DNA from: JAYRZB01 sp041916675
Lineage (GTDB): Bacteria; Pseudomonadota; Alphaproteobacteria; Rhizobiales; Devosiaceae
Direction: 5' to 3'
Assembly: GCA_041916675.1 (NCBI GenBank)
Contig: JAYRZB010000015.1
Span: 1 to 13,467, forward strand
Length of the DNA stretch: 13,467 bases
A model generated the notes under the pieces. It was given only the letters and a program-made list of their open reading frames with translations, was not told the DNA's origin and did not search any database. This document shows, piece after piece, positions 1-7,357 of the stretch; position 1 is the stretch's first letter, and each line of letters begins with the position of its first letter. The position numbers were made by a program, and so were the translations under genes.

Positions 1-96
1 CTTGATCCTCCCCCTGGAAGGGGGAGGAAACACGCAAGCCGTGAAACACGGGCTCCCTCCCTCTTGAGGGGGAGGGATGGGGTGGGGGTGTGGGGA
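1..96. repeat. Three-hairpin intergenic repeat, copy A
   Basis: This 96-bp segment recurs at the right end of the window (13372-13467) with 93 of 96 positions identical; the differences are at 16, 89 and 91. It folds as three consecutive hairpins. The first has 9-bp arms at 7-15 and 19-27 around loop GGA. The second has arms 37-43 and 47-54 with one bulged G. The third has 9-bp arms at 55-63 and 68-76 around loop TTGA. The mismatch at position 16 lies in the first loop, so both copies keep that stem. The G-rich tail (GATGGGGTGGGGG) is typical of dispersed palindromic repeats in alphaproteobacterial intergenic DNA. It lies downstream of the aminotransferase gene. Confidence 0.85.
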
Positions 97-120
97 GCCA
101 CCGGCAGTCCAATGTGAACA

Positions 121-156
121 CTCCCCCCTTGCGGGGAGGGGTCAGGGGTGGGGGTG
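121..156. repeat. Degenerate fragment of the G-rich hairpin repeat
   Basis: Arms CTCCCC (121-126) and GGGGAG (133-138) form a hairpin, followed by a G-rich tail (GGGTCAGGGGTGGGGGTGG). The layout matches the third hairpin and tail of the repeat at 1-96, but the sequence has diverged. It may be a second, older copy of the same family. The rest of 97-216 shows no gene. Confidence 0.55.
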
Positions 157-216
157 GTTCGACGCTCAAGCCGCAGTGAATGCGAGCCCCTTCTCAAACC
201 AGCAGCGCCGACCTGG

Positions 217-1356
217 CTACCCCAAAAATCCCTTCATCCGATCCAGCGCCATCTCGATGCTTTCGCTCGTTCCTGCGTACGAAAACCGCGCAAAACGATG
301 ACCGTTGACCCGGTCAAAATCGAGACCCGGCGCCGCAGCCACGCCAGCCTGATCCAGCATCTGTTTGCAGAACGCCATGGAATCATTGGTGAATTTTGAA
401 ACATCCACATAGGCATAGAACGCGCCCTCGCTCTCGCGCACGGCGCCAAATCCGAGGCTGCTCAGCCCGTCATTGAGCAGGTGCCGGTTGCGGGCATAAA
501 CCGCCTTCTGAACTTCGGAATAATCCCGCTCGCCCAGCGCCGCACGAGCGGCCAGCTGGCTCAGGCTGGGGGCGGAGATGAAGAGGTTCTGTTGCAGCAT
601 CTCGGCCCGCCGGATCAGGTCTTCCGGCATCACCATCCAGCCGACGCGCCAGCCGGTCATGCAGTAGTATTTCGAGAAGCTGTTGATCACGATGGCATCG
701 CGCGTCAGTTCCAGCGCCGAAACTGAGGGCCCGCGATAATCGAGGCCATGATAGATCTCATCTGAGATCAGCCGCACATTGAGCCGCCTGCAGGTTTCGA
801 CAATATCCGCCAGCCCTGCCCGATCGACCGCCGCACCCGTGGGATTGGCCGGGCTGGCAAACAGCAGGCCCTCGAACGGCTCGCGAGCATGGGCCTGCGC
901 AATTGCTGCCCCTGTCAGTATCCAGCCATTGTCCGCGCTGATCGGAATTTCGACGACGCCGAACCCCAGCCCGTCGATGGTATTGAGATAGGCCGGATAG
1001 CCCGGACGGCTGATCGCAATGCGTGCGCCCGGCGCAAAGGCACTGAGAAACGCCAGGATGAAACCGGCCGACGATCCCATCGTCACCACGATATTCTCCA
1101 CCCCGGCCCGCACCCCATGCTGGGCCGCGTAGTAGTCATCCAGCCCCTGCCGCAGCTCGACTTGACCTTTGGCATGGGTGTAGCGCTGCGGCTCAGGCAG
1201 CGCCCGGGCCACGGCCTCCAGCACGCGCGGCGCGGGCGGACTGCCCGGCTCGCCGATCTCGAGATGCGCAATCGTGCGCCCATGCGCTTCCAGCCGCTTG
1301 GCCTGCGCCAGGATATCCATCACGTAAAACGGCATCAGGCCGGTGGATTTGGTCAT
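217..1356 (-). CDS. Pyridoxal-phosphate-dependent class I/II aminotransferase
   Basis: The product is a 379-residue fold-type I aminotransferase, probably cytosolic. Family landmarks are in the expected order: N171 in ASPANPTG, D199 and Y202 in SDEIYHGLDY, Schiff-base lysine K229 in NSFSKYYCMTGWRVGW, and a carboxylate-binding arginine near R357 in RFARFSYA. Length is normal for the aspartate/alanine aminotransferase-like group. The ATG at 1354-1356 was chosen; a TTG immediately upstream (1357-1359) would add one residue. The ribosome site is weak. The gene stands alone on the minus strand, divergent from the DsbA-family gene, with repeats beyond its 3' end. The amino-acid substrate cannot be read from sequence; aspartate, alanine or an aromatic amino acid are all possible. 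Confidence 0.93.
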   Translation of the reverse strand: MTKSTGLMPFYVMDILAQAKRLEAHGRTIAHLEIGEPGSPPAPRVLEAVARALPEPQRYTHAKGQVELRQGLDDYYAAQHGVRAGVENIVVTMGSSAGFILAFLSAFAPGARIAISRPGYPAYLNTIDGLGFGVVEIPISADNGWILTGAAIAQAHAREPFEGLLFASPANPTGAAVDRAGLADIVETCRRLNVRLISDEIYHGLDYRGPSVSALELTRDAIVINSFSKYYCMTGWRVGWMVMPEDLIRRAEMLQQNLFISAPSLSQLAARAALGERDYSEVQKAVYARNRHLLNDGLSSLGFGAVRESEGAFYAYVDVSKFTNDSMAFCKQMLDQAGVAAAPGLDFDRVNGHRFARFSYAGTSESIEMALDRMKGFLG

Positions 1357-1413
1357 CAATCAGACTCGCACGACATCAACTCAGCGTTGAAACCACTATT
1401 GCGCTGCCCTGTC

Positions 1414-1430
1414 CACTTCACCACGAAGTG
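1414..1430. promoter_or_regulatory. Inverted repeat between divergent genes, possible operator
   Basis: CACTTC and GAAGTG are perfect inverted arms around ACCAC. They lie in the 154-bp gap between the divergent aminotransferase and DsbA-family genes. The spacing would suit a dimeric regulator. I recognise no specific regulator and found no clear promoter boxes on either strand here. A second, shorter inverted repeat (CAACT/AGTTG, 1469-1483) lies nearer the DsbA-family gene. Chance is a real alternative. Confidence 0.25.
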
Positions 1431-1510
1431 ATAGTCGCCAGTACCACCGTACAGAGCTTGGTGATATTCAACTGCTAGAGTTGCGCTCAAATACGATTCA
1501 GGAGTTCCGC

Positions 1511-2377
1511 ATGTCCCGTCTGAACCTCGCCCTTATCGCCGCGATCGGCATTCTGGCGGGTGCGCTGGGATTTTCGGTGGTCAATAGACCCGCCGTTCAG
1601 ACCGACGAAGCCGCCGTGCGTTCCATCGTCACGGCCATGCTCACCGAATATGATACGAGGGCCCAGGCCGACCGCCAGTCGGTTGCCCAACTCGATCCAG
1701 CCACCCTCAATCCCATGATTGAAAGCTACCTGCTGGCCAATCCACGCATTCTCGAGCGGGTATCAGACGCCCTGCAGACCGAAATGCGCACCGCCCAGCG
1801 CGCCGAGTCCAAAGCCCAGATCGCTGCCTTGCACGATGCCATCTACAACGACCCCGGCCACATCGTTCTTGGCAATCCCAATGGCGATGTGACGCTGGTC
1901 GAAATGTTCGACTACAATTGCGGCTACTGCCGCCAGGCCATGCCGGACATGGCCATGCTGCTGGCCGAGGACCCGAACCTTAGGATCATCCTCAAGGAAT
2001 TTCCGATCCTTTCTGAAGAGTCGGTTGCAGCCGCGCGCGTCGCCGTCGCCGTCGGCAAGACCGATGTTGATTACTGGGCTTTCCACCAGGCGCTTTTTAC
2101 CAGCCGCGGCCAGGTGACGGGCGATAGCGCCCTGCTGGAAGCCGAAAAGCTGGGCCTCAACCGCGTCTCGCTCTCGCTCGACATGCAGTCGGCCGAAGTC
2201 ACCAAGGTCATCGAGCGGTCTTACGAACTGGCCAAGCAGCTCAACGTGTCGGGTACGCCTGCTTATATCATCGGCGACGAACTGATCCCCGGCGCCATCG
2301 GGCTCGAGGAACTGCGCAATCGCATTGCCAACATGCGCGCCTGCGGCAGCACCGAATGCGACGCGGACCCCGCCTGA
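1511..2377 (+). CDS. Membrane-anchored DsbA-family thiol:disulfide oxidoreductase
   Basis: The product has 288 residues. Residues 5-24 form one hydrophobic segment, a signal anchor or signal peptide, placing the rest in the periplasm. A helical region (about 30-110) precedes a thioredoxin-fold DsbA/Com1-like domain. That domain has the active site C137-G-Y-C140 in MFDYNCGYCRQAMP and a cis-proline at P250 in SGTPAYIIG. The family makes or isomerises disulfides in exported proteins; the long N-terminal region resembles the oligomerising extension of ScsC-type proteins, which is inference. The start at 1511 follows AGGAG (1500-1504) by six bases; an in-frame TTG at 1481 is less likely. Unusually, the C-terminal tail carries a second cysteine pair, C278 and C283. 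It lies 125 bp before aroQ, so cotranscription is possible. Confidence 0.92.
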   Translation: MSRLNLALIAAIGILAGALGFSVVNRPAVQTDEAAVRSIVTAMLTEYDTRAQADRQSVAQLDPATLNPMIESYLLANPRILERVSDALQTEMRTAQRAESKAQIAALHDAIYNDPGHIVLGNPNGDVTLVEMFDYNCGYCRQAMPDMAMLLAEDPNLRIILKEFPILSEESVAAARVAVAVGKTDVDYWAFHQALFTSRGQVTGDSALLEAEKLGLNRVSLSLDMQSAEVTKVIERSYELAKQLNVSGTPAYIIGDELIPGAIGLEELRNRIANMRACGSTECDADPA

Positions 2378-2502
2378 TCGGAATCATCGCCTTCAAAAAC
2401 AGCGCCAACCGATTCTGCCCCTTGTGTTTTTGGTGCATTTCCAAGCCAATTGCTGTAGGTCGGCTTGCGCAAACGGCGGCTTGAAGGCACAAGGCAAGGA
2501 TC

Positions 2503-2943
2503 ATGGGCAAACGCATACTCGTCCTCAACGGGCCGAACCTGAACATGTTGGGCAAACGTGAACCGGCCACCTATGGCAAGGGCACGCTGGCCGACATCGA
2601 AGCGCTCTGCCTTGAGGCCGCAGCGTCATCCGGCATCGGGCTCGATTTCCGCCAGTCCAACCACGAGGGTGAACTGGTCACCTGGATTCAGGATGCACTC
2701 GGCAGCGCCGATGCCATCGTGATCAATCCCGGCGCCTATTCGCACACTTCGATTGCCATTCACGATGCATTGCGAGCGGTCGCTCTGCCGGTGATCGAGG
2801 TGCATTTGACCAATATTCATGCGCGCGAGCCCTTCCGCCATCATTCCTACGTTTCGGCTGTGGCCACCGGGGTGATTTGCGGGCTGGGCCCGGCCGGGTA
2901 TAAGCTGGCCGTTCACGCACTGGCGGAAAAACTCTCTGCGTGA
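2503..2943 (+). CDS. aroQ: Type II 3-dehydroquinate dehydratase
   Basis: This 146-residue enzyme converts 3-dehydroquinate to 3-dehydroshikimate in the shikimate pathway for aromatic amino acids; type II enzymes are cytosolic dodecamers. The signature LVLNGPNLNMLGKREP is at residues 6-21. The known catalytic and binding residues fall at their usual numbers: R19, Y24, N75, H81, H101 and R112. Length is standard. The ATG is preceded by AAGGCAAGGA (2491-2500), which serves as ribosome site. It lies upstream of accB-accC, a common arrangement in alphaproteobacteria. A short hairpin follows in the gap before accB. Confidence 0.97.
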   Translation: MGKRILVLNGPNLNMLGKREPATYGKGTLADIEALCLEAAASSGIGLDFRQSNHEGELVTWIQDALGSADAIVINPGAYSHTSIAIHDALRAVALPVIEVHLTNIHAREPFRHHSYVSAVATGVICGLGPAGYKLAVHALAEKLSA

Positions 2944-2974
2944 TCCCGCCCGGATTGCGCCATAACAAACCGAT

Positions 2975-2990
2975 AGAGCGTCCCCGCTCT
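2975..2990. terminator. Short hairpin between aroQ and accB
   Basis: AGAGCG (2975-2980) and CGCTCT (2985-2990) form a six-base stem around TCCC, followed by TTCAAG rather than a true T tract. It could be a weak terminator or attenuator after aroQ, or a structure in the accB leader. The evidence is only the inverted repeat and its place in the 85-bp gap. Confidence 0.3.
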
Positions 2991-3028
2991 TTCAAGATAA
3001 TATCGCTGCGGCGAGGGAGACTGACGAA

Positions 3029-3526
3029 ATGACCAAGGCGTCCACGGTGGACCAGGACCTGATCCGCAACATCGCGGAACTGCTCAACCAGCAGAACCTT
3101 GCCGAGATCGAGATCGAGCACGAAGATTTCCGCATCCGGGTCACGCGGTCTTATGCCAGCCAGGTAGTGCAGACAGTGGCCGCCCCGGCCTATGCCCCCG
3201 CACCGGCCATGCCAGCGCCGACCGCCGCTGCAGCCCCCGCTGGCGCTGCAGCAGCCATCACCGCCGCGGCCCCCGACGATCTTGCCTCCAACCCAGGCAC
3301 CCTGACCTCGCCCATGGTCGGCACCGCCTACCGCTCGCCCGAGCCTGGCAAGCCGGTGTTTGTCGATGTCGGCACCAAGGTGTCCGAGGGCCAGACGGTC
3401 CTGATCATCGAAGCCATGAAAACCATGAATCAGATCCCGGCCCATCGCTCCGGCACGGTCACTCGTATCCTCGTCGAGGACGGGCACCCCGTTGAATATG
3501 GCGAACCTCTCGTCGTCATCGAATAA
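3029..3526 (+). CDS. accB: Acetyl-CoA carboxylase biotin carboxyl carrier protein
   Basis: The 165-residue protein carries the biotin of acetyl-CoA carboxylase, the first step of fatty-acid synthesis. Residues 1-50 form the conserved N-terminal region, 51-82 an Ala/Pro-rich flexible linker, and 88-165 the biotinyl domain. The biotin site is K131 in EAMKTMNQI; the residue after lysine is Thr instead of the Met of the textbook EAMKMM motif, a variant I believe is common in related bacteria. GAGGGAGA (3013-3020) lies eight bases before the ATG. accC begins 18 bases after the stop, so the two are surely one operon and their products act as partners. Confidence 0.97.
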   Translation: MTKASTVDQDLIRNIAELLNQQNLAEIEIEHEDFRIRVTRSYASQVVQTVAAPAYAPAPAMPAPTAAAAPAGAAAAITAAAPDDLASNPGTLTSPMVGTAYRSPEPGKPVFVDVGTKVSEGQTVLIIEAMKTMNQIPAHRSGTVTRILVEDGHPVEYGEPLVVIE

Positions 3527-3544
3527 CCGGGAAGCGAGCGCGCA

Positions 3545-4891
<1,347 letters not shown>

Positions 4892-4994
4892 TCAGCGCCC
4901 CAACCGTTTTTGACGGCGCAGGATGCAGAACGCCTGACGCTTCGCCCTGAGGATACAATGGGGCGAGGCGCGTCTCGTCTGGAGCCAATTGAGA

Positions 4995-5639
4995 ATGGCC
5001 CGCAAGAAATCCGATCCTTTCGCCGTCGACCTCACGCCCGAACTGATCATCCGCGCCTATCAGGCCGGCATCTTCCCCATGGCCGAGGATGCCACCTCGA
5101 ACGACGTGTTCTGGGTGTCACCGCCCATGCGCGGGATCATGCCGCTCGACGGATTCAAAATCTCAAGGTCCCTGCATAAGGCGCTGAGAAAGCACCCCTA
5201 TTCTATCCGCGTCGATACTGATTTCGATGCCATCATCCATGGCTGCGCCACAGCGGGCACCGATCGCGAAACCACCTGGATCAACCCCACCATCCGGGCG
5301 CTCTATGGCGAATTGTTCCGGCGCGGCCACGTGCATACCGTCGAGGTCTGGGACGGTGACGCTTTGGTCGGCGGGCTCTATGGCCTTTCACTGGGCGCGG
5401 CGTTTTTCGGGGAATCCATGTTCCACCGGAAAACCAATGCCTCCAAGATCGCCATGGCCCACCTTGTCGAGCGCCTCAATGCCGGTGGTTATCACCTGCT
5501 CGACACCCAGTTCGTCACCGATCACCTGGCCTCGCTGGGTGGCATCGAGATTCCCCGGGAAGTTTACGAAGTCCGCCTCGGCGACGCGCTCCAGCATCGC
5601 GGCGACTATTTCGCCTGGGATCGCCTGAACCGGCCATAG
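4995..5639 (+). CDS. aat: Leucyl/phenylalanyl-tRNA--protein transferase
   Basis: The 214-residue cytosolic enzyme transfers Leu or Phe from aminoacyl-tRNA to proteins with N-terminal Arg or Lys, marking them for ClpS/ClpAP degradation. Family hallmarks are present: AYQAGIFPMAED (21-32), WVSPPMRGIMPL (40-51), FFGESMFHRKTNASKIA (137-153) and LLDTQFVTDHLASLGG (168-183). The ATG at 4995 was chosen, ten bases after GGAG (4981-4984); a TTG at 4989 would add two residues but sits too close to that site. Location downstream of accC is a frequent alphaproteobacterial order. Cotranscription with accBC is possible; only a weak hairpin lies in the gap. Confidence 0.96.
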   Translation: MARKKSDPFAVDLTPELIIRAYQAGIFPMAEDATSNDVFWVSPPMRGIMPLDGFKISRSLHKALRKHPYSIRVDTDFDAIIHGCATAGTDRETTWINPTIRALYGELFRRGHVHTVEVWDGDALVGGLYGLSLGAAFFGESMFHRKTNASKIAMAHLVERLNAGGYHLLDTQFVTDHLASLGGIEIPREVYEVRLGDALQHRGDYFAWDRLNRP

Positions 5640-5766
5640 CCACTGCTGCGCGGCTCCCTTCTTGGCAAGGTTGCCGCCAATCAAAATCGCATGATGACCT
5701 TGGAAATCCGGCACGACTTCCCACATGCTCAAAATTCAGCTGCGCGCAGAGGAGACCAATCGCTGC

Positions 5767-6078
5767 ATGGCAAGACTCAAGAACGAACAAAGGCTGCAAC
5801 GCCTGCTGAACAAGACCGAACGTCTGCTGCCGCGCTTCGGCGCCCGCCTGCTTGAGTTCCTGCGCCGCCCCAGCGCCCGCATCATTCGCATCCCGCTCGG
5901 CATCCTGCTGGTGATTGGCGGCATTCTCAGCTTTCTGCCCGTCCTCGGCATCTGGATGCTGCCGCTCGGGCTGATCCTTCTGGCCATCGACCTGCCCATC
6001 CTCCAGCGCCCCGTCGGCCACACCATCATCGTGGGCCAGCGCAAATGGAGCACCTACCGTCGCAAGCGCCGCAGATAG
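5767..6078 (+). CDS. Small membrane protein of unknown function
   Basis: The predicted product has 103 residues. A basic, probably helical N-terminus (1-37) is followed by a hydrophobic hairpin, about 38-58 and 60-80, with the turn SFLPVLGIWMLPLG. The C-terminus is strongly basic (RRKRRR). The double-hydrophobic-segment layout recalls small PGPGW-type or tryptophan-synthase-beta-like misnamed proteins of alphaproteobacteria; that link is from memory and uncertain. Its function is unknown. The ATG at 5767 follows AGAGGAG (5748-5754) with a long 12-base spacing; an in-frame ATG at 5725 has no visible ribosome site and would give 117 residues. It lies 127 bp after aat and converges on the DUF2155 gene, ending 24 bases from it. 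Confidence 0.75.
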   Translation: MARLKNEQRLQRLLNKTERLLPRFGARLLEFLRRPSARIIRIPLGILLVIGGILSFLPVLGIWMLPLGLILLAIDLPILQRPVGHTIIVGQRKWSTYRRKRRR

Positions 6079-6091
6079 GCTGGTGAGAGAT

Positions 6092-6102
6092 CGGGTAACC
6101 CG
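6092..6102. terminator. Short palindrome between convergent genes
   Basis: CGGG-TAA-CCCG lies exactly in the 24-base gap between the small membrane protein gene and the convergent DUF2155 gene, touching the latter's stop codon. It could act in both directions as a weak transcription stop, but the stem is only four bases and there is no T tract. Confidence 0.25.
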
Positions 6103-6534
6103 TTAAGGACTGGCCGGTTCCGCCGCACCTTGCCCGGCAGGTGGCGGTACGCTGGTCGAGGTTTTGCAGCCGACCAGCCACACATCATAGACCGGGTGAT
6201 CGACCGCGTTGAGAGCCGGGCTGTCGGCAAACATCCAGCCGGTGAAGATGCGCTTGATCGTGCCCTGCAGGCTCACCTGGTCGACTTCGAGAAAGGTTGA
6301 TGTGCGCTGCACTTCGGTGGCCGGGCGCGTGTAACAGGCCCGCGGCGTGATCTGCAACGCGCCAAACTGCACCGTTTCACCCACATAAACGTCAAAAGTG
6401 GTGATGCGACCGGTAATCTTGTCGAGCCCGTTCAGCACCGCCACCGGATTGGCCAGCGGCGCGGCATTCACCGGTATGGCGCAAAGCCCCAGCAGAGCCG
6501 CGATTGCCCAGCTGGAGGCGTGCCGGAATGTCAT
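6103..6534 (-). CDS. DUF2155 domain-containing exported protein
   Basis: The product has 143 residues. A signal peptide spans about 1-24 (hydrophobic core WAIAALLGLCAI, likely cleavage after VNA), so the protein is probably periplasmic. The mature part matches the DUF2155 pattern as I know it: LDKITGRITTFDVYVGETVQ (a 20-residue stretch starting at 37), then CYTRP and a tryptophan-containing GWMFADSPALNAVDHPVYDVWL segment split by short loops. Two cysteines, C67 and C123, could form a disulfide. The function of DUF2155 is not established. It lies 20 bases downstream of the NDUFA12 gene on the same strand, a pairing seen in many alphaproteobacteria, which suggests but does not prove an envelope or respiration link. 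The open frame extends upstream without a sensible start; ATG at 6534 fits the signal peptide. Confidence 0.9.
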   Translation of the reverse strand: MTFRHASSWAIAALLGLCAIPVNAAPLANPVAVLNGLDKITGRITTFDVYVGETVQFGALQITPRACYTRPATEVQRTSTFLEVDQVSLQGTIKRIFTGWMFADSPALNAVDHPVYDVWLVGCKTSTSVPPPAGQGAAEPASP

Positions 6535-6554
6535 GATCTGCGGTGAACGGGCGC

Positions 6555-6941
6555 TTATTCGGGCGACCAGGCGTCGTAATCGCCGGTCACACGCGGGCGC
6601 TCGCCTTTGCTCAGCAGGCTGCCATCGGGGCGATAGGCCAGCGCGGTGCCGGTCAGGTTCTGCTCGTGCGGTGCTTCCCAGTTGCGCGCCACATAGCCGT
6701 CCTTGGTCGGGGGGACATCGGTGCGATAGTGCATCCAGCCGTGCCAGCCGGGCGGAATGGTCGAGGCCTCGGCCGGACCGTTGTAGTGGACCCAGCGCCT
6801 GCGCAGTCCCTTCTTGTCCTGGAAGTAGCGGTTGCCGCTCGCATCGCTGCCCACAAACTCGCCCCGGCGCCAGGTGTGGAGCCGCGTGCCCCAGGTCTGA
6901 CCGTGCCACCAGATGAAGATTTCAGCGAGAAACGCTTTCAT
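6555..6941 (-). CDS. NADH:ubiquinone oxidoreductase accessory subunit, NDUFA12 family
   Basis: The 128-residue protein belongs to the NDUFA12 (B17.2) family, an accessory subunit on the peripheral arm of respiratory complex I that alphaproteobacteria share with mitochondria. Diagnostic segments are GTRLHTWRRGEFVGSDASG (18-36), NRYFQDKK, RRRWVHYNG (47-55), PPGWHGWMHYRTDVPP (63-78) and W-APHEQNLTGT. AGGG lies eight bases before the ATG. It is the first gene of a two-gene minus-strand unit with the DUF2155 gene, and it is divergent from nrdJ across a long intergenic region. It sits away from any nuo genes in the window, as is usual for this subunit in bacteria. Confidence 0.96.
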   Translation of the reverse strand: MKAFLAEIFIWWHGQTWGTRLHTWRRGEFVGSDASGNRYFQDKKGLRRRWVHYNGPAEASTIPPGWHGWMHYRTDVPPTKDGYVARNWEAPHEQNLTGTALAYRPDGSLLSKGERPRVTGDYDAWSPE

Positions 6942-7076
6942 GCCGCATACCCTGCTAATGCTGGCCCGGTCGGGGCCAGGAGACGTGCTGGAAACTGACT
7001 TGCGTGTACCATGCGCCGCCCCCGGCTTCCAACCAAAATCCCCGCTCTGCCCCTGCGTGTTTTTGCCGTCGCCACG

Positions 7077-7092
7077 ACACCATATCTGGTGT
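7077..7092. promoter_or_regulatory. 16-bp palindrome resembling an NrdR box
   Basis: ACACCA-TATC-TGGTGT has perfect six-base inverted arms. Against the published NrdR box (ACACWATATATWGTGT) it matches at 13 of 16 positions. NrdR represses ribonucleotide reductase genes, and nrdJ starts about 540 bp downstream; NDUFA12 starts about 135 bp away on the other strand. The distance from nrdJ is long for a repressor site, and NrdR sites usually occur in pairs, so another regulator or the NDUFA12 promoter are alternatives. Confidence 0.45.
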
Positions 7093-7121
7093 GTGCAACC
7101 GCCACGATTGTGAAGGAAATA

Positions 7122-7223
7122 ATGCGCTTGACAGCTTTTGCACTCAAAACGCCCATCGCGGGCCCGAGCGATAGCGCTGTTTTCTCACCTCACGAATCGG
7201 GTTTTCGGAAGCCCAAGAAGTGA
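7122..7223 (+). other. Possible small ORF of 33 codons
   Basis: An ATG five bases after AAGGA in AAGGAAATA opens a 33-codon frame ending in a basic tail (GFRKPKK). The ribosome site is good, but I recognise no family and the composition is not clearly that of a gene. The second half overlaps the hairpin arms at 7188-7225. It may be a leader peptide or chance. Confidence 0.2.
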
Positions 7224-7300
7224 GGAAATGAGCACACTTAGAGCTATTTCCCGCACCGTCGCGCGCAGGTGCGGCACACAAAATTAAGCCAAAACGGCTT
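7184..7300. other. Cluster of three hairpins upstream of nrdJ
   Basis: Hairpin one: outer arms CCTCAC (7188-7193) and GTGAGG (7220-7225) enclose inner arms GGGTTT (7199-7204) and AAGCCC (7209-7214) around TCGG, with five-base internal loops on both sides. Hairpin two: CCGCACC (7251-7257) and GGTGCGG (7268-7274). Hairpin three: AAGCC (7286-7290) and GGCTT (7296-7300). No T tract follows any of them. They may form part of an untranslated RNA or be regulator sites. I recognise no known RNA family. Confidence 0.35.
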
Positions 7301-7340
7301 CGAATCGGACTTGTGAGTTTTCCCCGCAATTCACACCTGC

Positions 7341-7357
7341 TATACTAGATTTAGTTC
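7341..7357 (+). promoter_or_regulatory. Candidate nrdJ promoter -10 with overlapping NrdR-like box
   Basis: TATACT (7341-7346) is a good -10 hexamer, but the -35 position 17 bases upstream (TTTTCC, 7318-7323) is poor. The 16 bases from 7342 match the NrdR consensus at 11 positions, with ACTA and TAGT as inverted half sites around GATT. A repressor site over the -10 would be a sensible layout for NrdR control of nrdJ. Transcription from here would give a leader of about 275 bases. Confidence 0.4.

Noticed and set aside
3398..3440. EAMKTMNQ in place of EAMKMM at the AccB biotin site as a novelty
   Set aside because: The lysine and the flanking Ala-Met are intact. A Thr at this position is, to my knowledge, common in related alphaproteobacteria.
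4895..4919. GCGCC/GGCGC hairpin with internal T run after accC
   Set aside because: The stem is five bases, the T run lies inside the loop, and it competes with a CCGT/ACGG pairing. It does not look like an intrinsic terminator.
7128..7155. TTGACA as a -35 box for nrdJ
   Set aside because: The hexamer is perfect, but no reasonable -10 lies 16-18 bases downstream (CGCCCA/GCCCAT/CCCATC).
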